From contig NZ_LT907975.1 in the NCBI RefSeq assembly GCF_900217235.1, positions 2,145,001 to 2,209,000 on the forward strand: a DNA stretch of 64,000 nt. Direction: 5' to 3'. Shown in pieces: positions 8,388 through 18,403 of this stretch. Source of the DNA: Pseudodesulfovibrio profundus. GTDB lineage: Bacteria; Desulfobacterota; Desulfovibrionia; Desulfovibrionales; Desulfovibrionaceae. Below the pieces are notes generated by a model. It had not been told where the DNA came from. It saw nothing but the letters and a program-made list of their open reading frames with translations, and did no database searches. Every line of letters starts with the position of its first letter. Position 1 is the first letter of the stretch. The translations under genes and the position numbers were made by a program.

Positions 8388-11300
8388 TTGCGGCGCGTAT
8401 TGATTATAGATGACAACAAAGACTTTCGCTCTTTGGTAGCCACCGGGTTGGTAAAAAAGGGGTACGAGGTTTTACAGGCGGCGAACGGCTCTGCAGGGGT
8501 TGCCGTTTTCTGGACTGAAAAGCCGGATGTCGTCCTGGTCGACTTATGGATGCCGGAAATGGATGGGCATTCCGTTATTGCTGCTTTGAGTGAATTGTCA
8601 TGCGAAATCCCCGTCATTGTTTTATCCGGCAAAGGGGATGTTGATGACGTGGTTCGTTCCATGCGTTCCGGCGCCTGGGATTATGTCGTCAAAGGAAGTG
8701 ATGTGGTGTCCGAGGTCGGACAGGCTATTGAGCGATGCCTCAAGCGGTATGATGGGCAGAAAGAGCATCGGTGTTTTCTTGAAAAGGAAATCCGTGAACG
8801 CCAGGAAACCGAATCCGAACTGCAAACACAAGTTCTTTTTTTACAGACCATTATCGATGCCGTCCCCGACAGTATATTCTACAAGGACGAAAACGGTGTG
8901 TACCTGGGATGCAACAAGGCGTTCGAGGAATACATCGGTATCCCAAAGGAGCAGATCATCAACAAGCGGGTTGATAGTCTGGTTTCGTCCGAGGAACAGG
9001 AATATTACGAAGATAAGGATGCAACCCTCATGGACGAGGGAGGCGTGCAGGAATACGAGCGGACAACCCACTTCAACAACAGGGAACGCACCATACGCGT
9101 GCGAAAGGCACAGTACCATCATCCCAACGGGAAACGAGGACTGGTAGGCGTTGTTACGGATATCAGTGATTCCAGCCGTTTGGAAAAGGAATTACGAGCA
9201 AGCGAGGCCCGATTTCGCTCTCTGCTGGATTTTTCCCCTTTGCCTATCCTTATAGTTCGCATGGATGACGGCCTTTGTGTGTATGCGAACAAAAGCAGTG
9301 GCGAGCAGTTTGGTGTCGATAGCGAAAATATGATCGGGATGTCTGTTTCCAATTTTCATACGGAACAGGCTGTTCATCGAAATATTCCCCACAGAATCAA
9401 GGAGAAAGGGTTTCTTTCCAAACTTGAGGTCGAGTTGCTGCGTCTGGACGGAACCAGTTTCTGGGCACAGGTTTCGGCGGTGCTCTTTGAGTGGGATGGC
9501 AGGGAGGTCTGCCTGCTGACCGTCACTGATATCGACGAGAACAAGCAGTTGCTAGAGGCGCTCAGAAAATTCGAATTCATTGCCAACGCATCACACGAGA
9601 TAATGAGTCTGTGTAACAGGGACTGTGTGTATGAAGCGGTGAACACGGCGTATCTGGAACATCACGCCGTGAGCAAGGAACATATCCTGGGCCGAAGCAT
9701 GGCCGAAATCTGGGGCAAAAAGATATTTGAAAGGGAAATACACAAGCGTGTGCAACGGTGTTTCAAAGGAGAATCCGTCAACTACAAGTCCTGGTTTGCA
9801 TTTACCGGCAAGGAAGAGAGACACTACGATGTTTCCATGTACCCGTATATGAACAAGGATGGACGGGTTACTCATGTTGCAACCATCACGCGCGACATAA
9901 CCGATCAGACCATGGCCCATGCCAGGTTGCTGGAAAGTCGTGAACATTTTCGGGCTATTTTTGAAAGTTCCATCGATCCGATTCTGCTCTTGGACAGTCA
10001 ACTCCGACTCACAGACATGAACACGGCTGCCATTGCCAAGTTCGGGTTCAGCAAAGGGGCGATAGTTGGAAAGGAACTCCGTGCATTCCATGAGTCGGAT
10101 GTGTTTTACGAGCGGTTCAAGGATGTGGTTCTTCCAACGCTTCAGGGAGCCGGAGCATGGGTTGGAGAGTGGCGTTTCGTGGATTACATGGGCAAACGGA
10201 TAATCACGGACATGTCCATATCCACCATGCCAGATACGGCAGAGGGTGATTCGGGCGGGTATGTGGCCATGGTTCGCGATATCGGGCCACGCCTCAAGGC
10301 GGAAGCAGAGCGCCTTGATTCAGAACGGCGCTACAGGATTCTTTTCGAGGCTTCAGGTGCTGCCAGCCTTCTGGTGTACGGAAATGGCACGATCTCCAAG
10401 GCGAACCAGCGGTTCCTGGATTTGGTCGAGGCCAAGCGGGAAGAGGTCGAAGGAGCGGCGCACTGGTTGAGCTTCGTATCGAAAAAGGATCAGGAATATG
10501 CCCGTCTAAAATTTGAATCTTGTCTGGAAGCGCGGCCGGGTGTCGTTGTTTCATATGAGTTCGTCCTTGTGACCGGAGGCGGCAAGATTCGCCATGTTTA
10601 TGTTCAGGTCACCCGCCTTCCCGGTACGGATCAGGCCATTGTCTCGCTTGTGGATATTACCAAACAGAAGCGCGTGGAACATCGGCTTCGGAAAACCCTG
10701 AATGAAGTCAATGCGCTACAGGAAAACACGATTTTCGGGATCGGGCTGACGCAGAAAGAAGTAATCTCGCGTGTCAACAAGCGGGGTGCGGAAATGCTCG
10801 GCTATACTTCTGAAGCCATGTCGGGCATCAAACCGTCTTCCCTTTTCCGCTCTCAGAAGGAATACCTGAAACTCCGCAAGGAGTGTGAGCGCGATTTGCG
10901 ACAACGTGGAGGGTATGAAGGGGAGTGGCAATTGCAACGTGTTGATGGTTCACTGATCTGGGTGAGCCTGTTTGCAAAGACAATGAACAGGGCATTGCCT
11001 TTCAGTGAGGTCATCTGGACCCTGTCTGACATAACCGACCGTAAGTACAATGAAACTGTTGCCACTATGTTGTATCAGATCTCAACGGCAGTCAGTGTTA
11101 CTTCGGATTTGGATGAACTGTATCAGCGCATTCATGCCGTCCTTGGTGAGAACATGAATGCCACCAATTTCTTTGTTGGCTTGCTGGATGAAACCCGCCG
11201 TTACATGACGTTCACGTATTTCGAGGATGAAAAAGATAATAACAAGGGCGTGACCTTCGACACCAAGGATCCGAATGTCGCCAGCCTTTCCGTGGAGGTT

Positions 11301-12791
11301 ATCCGATCGGGCAAACCCCTGATGATTCGTGCCGAACAGGTCTCAGGGAAAAACAATGAGCATCTGGCAGACGCGACATTCATGTTGCGCGAAGACTTCA
11401 TGCGCCTTCATGGGCTGACTGAGTCGGTTATGGCCGGTTCCCAGTCAAAAGTCTGGCTGGGTGTGCCGCTCAAGGTCGGCGGTTCCGTCATGGGCGTCAT
11501 GGCGGTGCAGTCGTACACCAACCCGGAGCAGTACTCCATGCGCGACGTGGACCTCCTGGTATCGGTATCGGAGCAGATTGCGCTCGCCATTGGTCGCAAA
11601 CAAGCCGATCAGAACCTGCTGAAAGCCAAGGAGCAGGCAGAGGCCGCCAACCATTCCAAAAATGAATTTCTTGCGAACATGAGCCATGAGGTGCGCACGC
11701 CCCTCAATGGTGTGCTTGGCATGTTGCAATTGGCACAGACAACAGACCTGACCGAAGAACAGCGTGACTATGTGGATACGGCTCTCATGTCGGGTCGCAG
11801 CCTGCTCTCGATCATTAATGACATTCTGGACTTCTCCAAGATCGAGGCTGGCAAGCTGGAAGTGGCTGTGGAACCGTTTTCGCCCAGACAGCTTGTCAAC
11901 GGGGTGCTTGCCACGTTTCGTGGCGATGCCAAAGGTAAGCATGTCAGTCTCTCCGGCGAGGTGGATTCGGATACTCCCGAAATTGTCGTTGGCGGAAAAG
12001 GACGGCTTCGGCAGATTCTGTTCAACTTGGTGGGTAACAGCGTCAAGTTTACGGAATCAGGAAGCGTCAGGGTTTCTCTATCCCCACTTCAAATTGATCC
12101 AGAGAAGAAGAAGGTCCGGTTGTTGTTGATTGTTGAAGATACTGGAATTGGTATTCCACAGGATAAAATAAATCTTATTTTTGAGCCATTTACTCAGGTT
12201 GATGGATCGTATGTTCGACAACACCAGGGAACAGGTCTCGGACTGGGGATTGTCAAACGATTGGTGTCGTTGATGAACGGTTCGCTGGAAGTGGATACCA
12301 TCGAAGGTGAGGGGACCAGTATCTACATAACCCTGTCCTTTGAATACGATCCGGCTCTGCATGCGGAAAATGTGCTTGCCGAAGATGCACTCACAGTGCC
12401 TAAGGGCTTGAAACTACTGGTGGTAGAAGATAATCGGGTCAATCGACTGATGGCTGCACGGATGTTGAACAAGCTTGGTCATGAAGTGGATGTGGCCGAG
12501 GATGGTCTGGAGGCGCTGGAGAAGCTTGAATCAACTCGGTATGATGCTGTTTTCATGGATATTCAGATGTCCGGGATGGACGGGATTGAGACCACGAGAA
12601 GGATCCGTGAAGCCAAGCCCGATTCTTTCATCGACCCGACAATCCCCATCATTGCCATGACTGCTCACGCCATGGCCGGAGATCGTGATTTGTTCCTTTC
12701 CAGCGGAATGAGCGACTACATCGCCAAGCCTGTGGAGATGGACGACATGACGGCTGTGCTGGCCCGATTGGATACTCCTCCCGTGCATTAG
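8388..12791 (+). CDS. Multi-PAS hybrid histidine kinase with N- and C-terminal receiver domains
   Basis: A 1467-residue soluble kinase with no membrane segments. Domains: REC1 (1-120, Asp52 in [10 protein letters not shown]), about six PAS domains (roughly 145-265, 272-385, 390-510, 518-640, 648-765, 772-885), GAF (about 895-1075), HisKA (His1100 in [13 protein letters not shown]), HATPase (1205-1320, with EDTGIGIP and [10 protein letters not shown]) and REC2 (1340-1460, Asp1391 in [10 protein letters not shown]). An N-terminal receiver suggests it is itself the target of another kinase. The start is a TTG preceded by AGAGGT; it falls right at the receiver's first strand. No partner regulator gene is adjacent; the c-di-GMP genes downstream are the nearest candidates for output. 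Confidence 0.92.
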   Translation: MRRVLIIDDNKDFRSLVATGLVKKGYEVLQAANGSAGVAVFWTEKPDVVLVDLWMPEMDGHSVIAALSELSCEIPVIVLSGKGDVDDVVRSMRSGAWDYVVKGSDVVSEVGQAIERCLKRYDGQKEHRCFLEKEIRERQETESELQTQVLFLQTIIDAVPDSIFYKDENGVYLGCNKAFEEYIGIPKEQIINKRVDSLVSSEEQEYYEDKDATLMDEGGVQEYERTTHFNNRERTIRVRKAQYHHPNGKRGLVGVVTDISDSSRLEKELRASEARFRSLLDFSPLPILIVRMDDGLCVYANKSSGEQFGVDSENMIGMSVSNFHTEQAVHRNIPHRIKEKGFLSKLEVELLRLDGTSFWAQVSAVLFEWDGREVCLLTVTDIDENKQLLEALRKFEFIANASHEIMSLCNRDCVYEAVNTAYLEHHAVSKEHILGRSMAEIWGKKIFEREIHKRVQRCFKGESVNYKSWFAFTGKEERHYDVSMYPYMNKDGRVTHVATITRDITDQTMAHARLLESREHFRAIFESSIDPILLLDSQLRLTDMNTAAIAKFGFSKGAIVGKELRAFHESDVFYERFKDVVLPTLQGAGAWVGEWRFVDYMGKRIITDMSISTMPDTAEGDSGGYVAMVRDIGPRLKAEAERLDSERRYRILFEASGAASLLVYGNGTISKANQRFLDLVEAKREEVEGAAHWLSFVSKKDQEYARLKFESCLEARPGVVVSYEFVLVTGGGKIRHVYVQVTRLPGTDQAIVSLVDITKQKRVEHRLRKTLNEVNALQENTIFGIGLTQKEVISRVNKRGAEMLGYTSEAMSGIKPSSLFRSQKEYLKLRKECERDLRQRGGYEGEWQLQRVDGSLIWVSLFAKTMNRALPFSEVIWTLSDITDRKYNETVATMLYQISTAVSVTSDLDELYQRIHAVLGENMNATNFFVGLLDETRRYMTFTYFEDEKDNNKGVTFDTKDPNVASLSVEVIRSGKPLMIRAEQVSGKNNEHLADATFMLREDFMRLHGLTESVMAGSQSKVWLGVPLKVGGSVMGVMAVQSYTNPEQYSMRDVDLLVSVSEQIALAIGRKQADQNLLKAKEQAEAANHSKNEFLANMSHEVRTPLNGVLGMLQLAQTTDLTEEQRDYVDTALMSGRSLLSIINDILDFSKIEAGKLEVAVEPFSPRQLVNGVLATFRGDAKGKHVSLSGEVDSDTPEIVVGGKGRLRQILFNLVGNSVKFTESGSVRVSLSPLQIDPEKKKVRLLLIVEDTGIGIPQDKINLIFEPFTQVDGSYVRQHQGTGLGLGIVKRLVSLMNGSLEVDTIEGEGTSIYITLSFEYDPALHAENVLAEDALTVPKGLKLLVVEDNRVNRLMAARMLNKLGHEVDVAEDGLEALEKLESTRYDAVFMDIQMSGMDGIETTRRIREAKPDSFIDPTIPIIAMTAHAMAGDRDLFLSSGMSDYIAKPVEMDDMTAVLARLDTPPVH

Positions 12792-13026
12792 AATTCCCGA
12801 CCTTCTGACGTCGTTTTATCTGATTTTCAGGGGCAAAATTTCCCTTTTGGGGGTATTTTGAGGCCGATTTCCGTTTAAACTTGTATCATTTATTCCCAAG
12901 TTTTACAGAGATTTCCACAGGCACTATTGTACGAAACCCCGAAAATCTAGAAAATCTCGCGATTATTGCTAGGGCGTGTCGACAATCATTCTGAGATTTG
13001 CTATACTTCTTGGCAGGAGGTTGGCA

Positions 13027-13386
13027 GTGCAAAAAAGACACGCTCTACGCGACGATCAGTGGGATAAAATCAAAGAATATCTTCCAGGAAAACAAAGTGA
13101 CTGCGGTGTAACTGCAAAAGATAACAGGCTATTCATTGATGCAGTCATGTGGATTGGCAAGACAGGGGCGCCTTGGCGAGATTTGCCAGAAAGCTATGGC
13201 AAGTGGTCTTCGGTCCATAAGAGATTTATCCGCTGGGCCAAGAAAGGTGTATGGCAAATGATCTTCAACACGCTTGCGGTAGACGCTGATACTGAATGGC
13301 TCATGATTGACAGCACAATAGTGCGAGCTCATCAGCATTCGGCTGGCGGAAAGGGGGCACCTCCAGCAGTCGGTGGGGAAATCTAG
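13027..13386 (+). CDS. IS5-family transposase, frame A
   Basis: About 119 residues from a GTG start preceded by AGGAGG. Contains the IS5 N-terminal domain (LRDDQWDKIKEYLPGK, TGAPWRDLPESYGKW) and the first catalytic Asp in LMIDSTIVRAHQHSAGGKG. It stops at 13386, overlapping frame B by 14 bases. In related transposases the chain continues GKSRGGFSTK, which here is encoded in the +1 frame. Confidence 0.88.
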   Translation: MQKRHALRDDQWDKIKEYLPGKQSDCGVTAKDNRLFIDAVMWIGKTGAPWRDLPESYGKWSSVHKRFIRWAKKGVWQMIFNTLAVDADTEWLMIDSTIVRAHQHSAGGKGAPPAVGGEI

Positions 13387-13780
13387 AGGAGGGTTTTCAA
13401 CGAAAGTCCATGCTGCCACAGATGCTCTCGGATGTCCAACTAAATTCATATTAACACCTGGAAATACAGCGGATTGCAGTATGGCGATTCCGCTTATTGA
13501 AGGACAGGCTGCCGAGCATGTCCTTGCTGATAAGGGCTATGATTCAGATGAAATTGTAATGGCAATTGAAGCCATGAATGCCAATCCGGTTGTCCCTCCT
13601 CGCTCTCACAGAAAGACAAGGCGAACATATGACAAACATCTCTATAAGGAGCGAAGTGCTATAGAGTGTATGTTTGGAAATTTAAAACAGTTTCGAAGGA
13701 TTGCAACACGATACGACAAGCTGGCGACGTCCTATCTTGCTTTCGTGTACGTAGGAGCAATGTGGCTGTGGCTGAAGTGA
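13373..13780 (+). CDS. IS5-family transposase, frame B (catalytic C-terminal part)
   Basis: 135 residues carrying GKSRGGFSTKVHAATDALG, the second catalytic Asp in VLADKGYDSD, and the final Glu in RSAIECMFGNLKQFRR. It lies in the +1 frame relative to frame A; continuity would be restored by skipping one base in the GGTGGGG run at 13372-13378. Some IS427-group elements split their transposase like this and make the full protein by frameshifting. Here it could be programmed or a disabling mutation. Confidence 0.85.
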   Translation: MGKSRGGFSTKVHAATDALGCPTKFILTPGNTADCSMAIPLIEGQAAEHVLADKGYDSDEIVMAIEAMNANPVVPPRSHRKTRRTYDKHLYKERSAIECMFGNLKQFRRIATRYDKLATSYLAFVYVGAMWLWLK

Positions 13781-13829
13781 TTGTCGACACACCCTAGCAA
13801 TCCTGATTCAGATATTATATTGCAAAGGG

Positions 13830-14810
13830 ATGGATACAAAGATCAGTGCCGCTCGGCCGGTATCCTACTTCCCCGTTTCGCCGGTCATGCTGTTTCCGGA
13901 AGCTTTGGGGGATTTTTCAGTCTACCTCTGGCGCGGGGGGGACTTCATTCTCTATACAAGCTCCGGGCAGAAATTTACCCCCAGTCATTGTCGCGTTCTT
14001 CATAAAAACGATATCGGTGAAGTCTATATCCAGAGCTCCGAAAAGGTGCAGTACGAGCAGTACATTGAAAAGCACCTCGGGCGGATCCTTCAGGATGAAA
14101 ACCTGCCCATCGAACTGCGATCCAAAATTTTCTACGAAGCATCCACGCTGGTCATGCAGGATGTGTTCGATAACAAGCTGCCGAGCACCCTTCGGGCGCG
14201 TCACTTCGCACGCGTTTCCGATATCGTGAAGAATTCCATCAAGTTCCTTGCTTCGGACAACTCGTTGTCTTCCGTGGCTCCCTTTATCTCACACGATTAC
14301 AAGACATATACTCATTGTATGCATGTCTTCATATGCTCCGTGGCCATGTGTCATACCTACGAGGTGGGTGAGAACGAGCTGTTCGAGTGCGGTCTGGGGG
14401 CGCTGCTTCATGATGTCGGCAAGGCAAAGATACCCCGGAGTATTCTCAACAAACGGGGAAGCCTGACGCAGTCGGAGCGCGAAATAATCAAGGAACACCC
14501 CGTACACGGTGTATCAATGTGCTCGCACCTGCCCATGACCCAGAACACGATCAACTGCATCCTCTTTCATCATGAAAAGCTGGATGGTACCGGCTATCCG
14601 GCTGGGCTCAAGAGTGAGAATATTCCACTGCCGGTTCGTATCATCTCTCTTGCCGACGTGTACGACGCGCTGACGAGTGAACGCCCTTATGCAGAGGCCA
14701 TGGACCCGTATGCAGCCCTGTCGCTCATGCGAAACAGCATGCGTGATGCCCTGGACATGAATGTCTTCAAACGATTTGTTGCAGTGCTCAGTGGCGCTGA
14801 CATGATTTAG
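13830..14810 (+). CDS. HD-GYP domain protein, probable cyclic-di-GMP phosphodiesterase
   Basis: 326 residues. The N-terminal ~130 residues are a small uncharacterised domain; the C-terminal half is an intact HD-GYP: LLHDVGKAKIPRSILNKRGSL, EHPVHG, then HHEKLDGTGYPAGL and ISLADVYDALTSERPY. These residues bind the metals and c-di-GMP, so hydrolysis is expected. No receiver domain is present. The only plausible start (ATG 13830) has AAAGGG too close for a normal Shine-Dalgarno, and the IS5 element ends 36 bases upstream, so the native promoter has probably been displaced. A GGDEF gene follows after a second IS. Confidence 0.88.
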   Translation: MDTKISAARPVSYFPVSPVMLFPEALGDFSVYLWRGGDFILYTSSGQKFTPSHCRVLHKNDIGEVYIQSSEKVQYEQYIEKHLGRILQDENLPIELRSKIFYEASTLVMQDVFDNKLPSTLRARHFARVSDIVKNSIKFLASDNSLSSVAPFISHDYKTYTHCMHVFICSVAMCHTYEVGENELFECGLGALLHDVGKAKIPRSILNKRGSLTQSEREIIKEHPVHGVSMCSHLPMTQNTINCILFHHEKLDGTGYPAGLKSENIPLPVRIISLADVYDALTSERPYAEAMDPYAALSLMRNSMRDALDMNVFKRFVAVLSGADMI

Positions 14811-14893
14811 CGATCCATCCTCCCCCCTTTCTCTGGACAATCCGTGTTCGCCTCTCCTTCATGGTTTGGCGTATTAGTCTTGTTATTAAGTAA

Positions 14894-15602
14894 GGGGCTG
14901 TACCAGATAACTCCTTTGGGTTATCGGTATGGCAATGCGAAAAAGTCGTTTGAGCAAGGACAAGCAGCTTCGTTTAATCGAACATTTTGTGGCTGGCACG
15001 ACAGCTCGTTGCGCTGCCGATCTGGTTGGTGTGAACGTCAAAACAGCCGCCTATTACTTTCACCGGCTCCGGGAAATCATAGCGGTAGAAGAGTCCTGTG
15101 AAGGGATGGATTTTGGCGAATTTGAGGTCGATGAGAGCTACTTCGGTGGCAAGCGAAAGGGCAAAAGAGGACGTGGGGCGGCTGGTAAGGTTCCTGTTTT
15201 TGGAATCCTTAAAAGGGGCGGGAAGGTCTATACACAGGTGATTCCTGATGCGAAAGGTAAAACCTTGCTTCCCATTATTCAGGAAAGAATCCAGCCAGAC
15301 AGTGTGGTTTACTCGGACTGCTGGTATGGCTACAATGTCCTTGATGTGTCAGCGTTCAAACACTTCCGAATCAACCACTCGAAGCTGTTTGCAGATAGCC
15401 ACAACCACATCAATGGAATCGAGAATTTTTGGAACCAGGCCAAACGCCATATGAGGAAATTCAACGGCATTCCAACCAAGCATTTTTCTCTGTTTTTAAA
15501 GGAATGCGAGTGGCGTTTTAATAACAGCAATCCGCGAAGCCAGTTTAAACAACTGAAACAGTGGGTTAGAAGACATATGGGCTAGTTATCTGGTACAGCC
15601 CC
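14894..15602 (+). mobile_element. Complete IS1595-family element, 709 bp
   Basis: Inverted repeats GGGGCTGTACCAGATAACT at both ends, perfect over 19 bases. It is flanked by an exact 8-bp duplication, TTAAGTAA (14886-14893 and 15603-15610), the usual length for IS1595. It carries one transposase gene. The insertion separates the HD-GYP gene from the GGDEF gene. Confidence 0.95.
14929..15585 (+). CDS. IS1595-family transposase
   Basis: 218 residues: an N-terminal helix-turn-helix (LIEHFVAGTTARCAADLVGV) and a DDE-type core with EFEVDESYFGGKRKGKRGRG, VVYSDCWYGYN and ESFWNQ-like IENFWNQAKRHMRKFNG. The final part (LKECEWRFNN) is standard for the family. The frame is intact, so the element is probably active. 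ATG 14935 is an alternative start. Confidence 0.93.
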   Translation: MAMRKSRLSKDKQLRLIEHFVAGTTARCAADLVGVNVKTAAYYFHRLREIIAVEESCEGMDFGEFEVDESYFGGKRKGKRGRGAAGKVPVFGILKRGGKVYTQVIPDAKGKTLLPIIQERIQPDSVVYSDCWYGYNVLDVSAFKHFRINHSKLFADSHNHINGIENFWNQAKRHMRKFNGIPTKHFSLFLKECEWRFNNSNPRSQFKQLKQWVRRHMG

Positions 15603-15701
15603 TTAAGTAAAAAATACCTTTACCATCTCCTTCCTCCTGCCATATATGTCGAATAGTAAGTGGAATTTTTATCGTAAAACACCAGAGAGAAATGAGGTTG
15701 T

Positions 15702-16748
15702 ATGGGCGGGAATGGTTTTGGCATGGATGGTTTCACCACCCTGATGAGGACGTCTGGTGTCAAGGATGATTCCGACTGGCTGGCTGTCGTGTTGTTTGTC
15801 CGGAATTTGCTTTCCAAGTTGTCTGTCTATTCCGATGACAAGAAGGTGGAAATCCAGCGTGAATTGTTCAAGGAGCTGGCAAAGAAGGACTTTTCTACAG
15901 AGCACTTCGAGGAAGTGGTCGCCATGCTCGACATGTACATCATGCAGACAATCGGCGCCCTTGAGCTTGAAGAGGCTCTGACCAGAGAAAAACGGTCAGC
16001 AGCACAACTGCTTAATGAGATGGGTGAAATCATCGATACCATGCATGGCTCCAACCAGCGGCAGCGACGTAAGCTGGCCGCCTTCAAGGAGCATACGGTC
16101 GGTGTGATCTCTTCCGGTGATTCCAAGTCGGTCATTGTTGGTAAGGTTCGTGAATTGTTCACCGAACTGATCGCCGAATTCAAGGAGGAAGCCCGAACGC
16201 TGAATGCCCGTGCTCAGATGTTGGAGAGAACGGCCAATTTTGATCCGATGCTGACGGAGTTGCACAATAGGCGGGCTTTTGACGCGTACCTCAGTGAAGC
16301 TGTGTCCGGTCTCAAGGGCGATTCTCCGCCCTTGTGTCTCATGATGATTGATGTGGATCATTTCAAGCGTGTAAACGATACATACGGACACCAGACAGGG
16401 GATGACGTGTTGCGTGCTCTTGCGCGAATTCTCACTACGCATGCCATTTTATACCAGGGGTTTACCGCTCGCTACGGTGGAGAGGAACTCGTGGTCGTCA
16501 CCAGGAATTTGAATCTGGAGTCGGCCTACATCAAGGCGGAAGCCCTTCGTTCCAGCGTCGAATCCTATGACTTCCGCAATCGCCATGACGGACAGCTGGA
16601 TGAGCAGATCAAGTTTACCGTATCCATTGGAGTGGCGCAGTGGCGGGAAGGCTGGGATGTCGGGCAACTGATCAGTGCTGCGGACAGCGCCTTGTACATG
16701 GCGAAAAACAGTGGAAGAAACAGGGTTTGTCAGTCCGAAGAATCCTAG
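15702..16748 (+). CDS. GGDEF domain protein, probable diguanylate cyclase
   Basis: 348 residues. The N-terminal 170 residues are helical and soluble, with no recognised sensor. A GGDEF domain follows from about residue 175: DPMLTELHNRRAF, DVDHFKRVNDTYGHQTGDDVL, and the active-site loop RYGGEEL at 257-263. GGEEL is a functional variant of GGDEF. The inhibitory RxxD site upstream of the loop is absent (LYQG in its place), so product inhibition is not expected. Start preceded by GAGG. It is probably the partner of the HD-GYP protein upstream, the two now separated by the IS1595 element. Confidence 0.9.
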   Translation: MGGNGFGMDGFTTLMRTSGVKDDSDWLAVVLFVRNLLSKLSVYSDDKKVEIQRELFKELAKKDFSTEHFEEVVAMLDMYIMQTIGALELEEALTREKRSAAQLLNEMGEIIDTMHGSNQRQRRKLAAFKEHTVGVISSGDSKSVIVGKVRELFTELIAEFKEEARTLNARAQMLERTANFDPMLTELHNRRAFDAYLSEAVSGLKGDSPPLCLMMIDVDHFKRVNDTYGHQTGDDVLRALARILTTHAILYQGFTARYGGEELVVVTRNLNLESAYIKAEALRSSVESYDFRNRHDGQLDEQIKFTVSIGVAQWREGWDVGQLISAADSALYMAKNSGRNRVCQSEES

Positions 16749-16760
16749 TTAAAAACGCTC

Positions 16761-17882
16761 ATGTTCTTATTCTCACGCAATATGTATTGCATTGTTGCAG
16801 TGTGTTGTTTTCTGCTGTGTGGCACCAGTGCGTCAGCAGGGGCCGTTCTGCTGCTTCACTCTACAGACACCAGCTCAGATTGGATTGCAGGAGTTACTGA
16901 GGGGCTCGTTGATACACTGCCCTCCAGCATGAATGTCGACGCTTTGCCCGTGGGTAATGCTCAGGATGGTGTCGAACACTTTGAAACGGTTTTTCAAAGC
17001 ATTTCTGACAAGTACGGAGATCAGTCACTCGACGGCCTCATCGCCGACGGACCGGTCGCATACGCCTTTTTACGCAAATATCGCGAGGATTTGGCTCCAC
17101 TGGTTCCGGTGGTCTATTGTTCAATGCCTGCCCCTGACCCCCAGCGACTCATGTCGTGTGCATCGTGCAGCGGTGTACCCATGGACCTGGGTGTAGCGGA
17201 AACAGTGGATTTTATCTTCGCTCTTCGGCCGGAGACATCGATTGTTGTCGGAATCATTGATGGGTCCGATGAATCGCAGCGGCTTCGCAGGCAGGCTGAG
17301 GCTGCCATAGCGCCATATATGGACCGAGCTTCATTGATATTCCCCGGGTATGAGCCGGGCGATGACAATGGCCTGGATATGGATACGCTTCGCGATGTAG
17401 CGGCGAGCGTTCCGATGTCGGGCGCTATTTTGTTGTTACAGTATGATCCCGTTGCGACATCTTCTGCTCCTCTTCAGAGTGGAGTGTCCCGGATGCTGGC
17501 CGATCGCTCCGATGCACCGGTTTTCGCCGTTCGCCAACAGGCAATAGGCTCGGGTGCGCTGGGTGGAGTCGTACCTGTGGCCGAGGACCAGGGGCGGCAG
17601 GCCGGACTCGTTATGCAGCGGATCATGGAAGGAGAAGACGCGACCACCATGCTGGTGGAGGCTGTCCCTCCGGTTCCGGTTGTCGATCAGACTGTTGCGG
17701 CACGATTTGCGATTCCAGCAGCCCTCTATCTCGATAAGGCACAGATCGTTAATCCCATTCCACAGCCTGCGACGGGTGAAAATCTGGAGCCGATGACAGG
17801 CTGGCTTTCGGGTGGCTTGCTCGCAGTGGTTCTAATGGTATTCCTTGCGATCAGGCGTACAGGAACTCCCAAAGATAGGTGA
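16761..17882 (+). CDS. Membrane-anchored ABC-type substrate-binding domain protein
   Basis: 373 residues: signal peptide (cleavage after ...GTSASA), a periplasmic domain of the PF04392-like ABC_sub_bind fold (GAVLLLHSTDTSSDWIAGVTEGL at the start, DGLIADGPVAYAFL, then SGAILLLQYDPV and QGRQAGLVMQRIMEG), and one C-terminal transmembrane helix (GWLSGGLLAVVLMVFLAI) with a short basic tail. Binding domains of this type are often the sensor part of kinases and cyclases; here the domain is free but tethered. It begins 12 bases after the GGDEF gene, so the two probably act together. Ligand unknown. Confidence 0.75.
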   Translation: MFLFSRNMYCIVAVCCFLLCGTSASAGAVLLLHSTDTSSDWIAGVTEGLVDTLPSSMNVDALPVGNAQDGVEHFETVFQSISDKYGDQSLDGLIADGPVAYAFLRKYREDLAPLVPVVYCSMPAPDPQRLMSCASCSGVPMDLGVAETVDFIFALRPETSIVVGIIDGSDESQRLRRQAEAAIAPYMDRASLIFPGYEPGDDNGLDMDTLRDVAASVPMSGAILLLQYDPVATSSAPLQSGVSRMLADRSDAPVFAVRQQAIGSGALGGVVPVAEDQGRQAGLVMQRIMEGEDATTMLVEAVPPVPVVDQTVAARFAIPAALYLDKAQIVNPIPQPATGENLEPMTGWLSGGLLAVVLMVFLAIRRTGTPKDR

Positions 17883-18024
17883 CCTGCAATACTGCCATCA
17901 GTACGACAGCGACTGAGGCTATGATGACCATGCGTCGCGTGTCCCGTCGCATCCTTGAACATATGGTGTTCAACTGCCCTGAAATATAATCGTGCGTGTA
18001 CCGTTTGTGTGTGAGCCAGATCAT
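17851..18024 (-). CDS. Possible small membrane protein
   Basis: 57 residues starting MIWLTHKRYTHDY, with one strong hydrophobic segment near the C terminus (MVIIASVAVVLMAVLQVTYLW). A weak GGGGAA precedes the ATG. It overlaps the end of the convergent binding-protein gene by 32 bases. The membrane segment and position behind two minus-strand genes are the only support; it may not be real. Confidence 0.35.
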   Translation of the reverse strand: MIWLTHKRYTHDYISGQLNTICSRMRRDTRRMVIIASVAVVLMAVLQVTYLWEFLYA

Positions 18025-18156
18025 GGTTTCCCCGCATTGCGTTAATACGTTGTTGATAAGCGGAATATGGCGCATTGCGGGAAGGACTGCGTTTCTTTTT
18101 GTTACATTGAAACGACAATCAGATGAACAGGTCTCAACGGTTTGAAGGGATAGGGG

Positions 18157-18403
18157 TCACGAAAGCAGGACATAGAGAGCGGCCAGTGCCCACAGTCCTG
18201 CTGTGGTTGCGCCCATGGTCGGGTATCATCCACCACTTGAGGTGAATTGGTTTGCCGCGAAATTTGAATGTGCCGCAACAGGAAAACAGGCTCAGTGCCA
18301 TCTGAATCAATATGCCGGATGCTGCCAGTGCAGGAAGGGCAATGATCCAGAATATCGGGTCGGCTATCCAGTTTGTCACGGGTGTGGTCAGGACATGATC
18401 CAT
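18157..18403 (-). pseudogene. Two-helix membrane protein gene with a +1 base in a C run
   Basis: Starts with MDHVLTTPVTNWIADP, overlapping the last 16 bases of the DisA_N gene with GGCGGA just upstream, so translation looks coupled. The first helix is IFWIIALPALAASGILIQMAL. After HLKWWMIP the reading frame turns into low-complexity, charged sequence, but dropping one C from the CCC at 18221-18223 gives TMGATTAGLWALAALYVLLS and a stop: a natural second helix. So the gene was an ~80-residue two-helix protein and carries a one-base insertion, or a sequencing error, or a frameshift site. Family not recognised. Confidence 0.6.

Larger units (their letters stand above)
12973..13793 (+). mobile_element. 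Complete IS5-family element (IS427-like), 821 bp
   Basis: Ends are near-perfect inverted repeats: GGCGTGTCGACAATCA on the left, the complement of TGATTGTCGACACACC on the right (one mismatch). The element is flanked on both sides by CTAG (12969-12972 and 13794-13797), the four-base duplication typical of this group. Joining the flanks restores the palindrome ATTGCTAGCAAT. It carries the two transposase frames listed below and ends 36 bases before the HD-GYP start codon. Confidence 0.92.
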
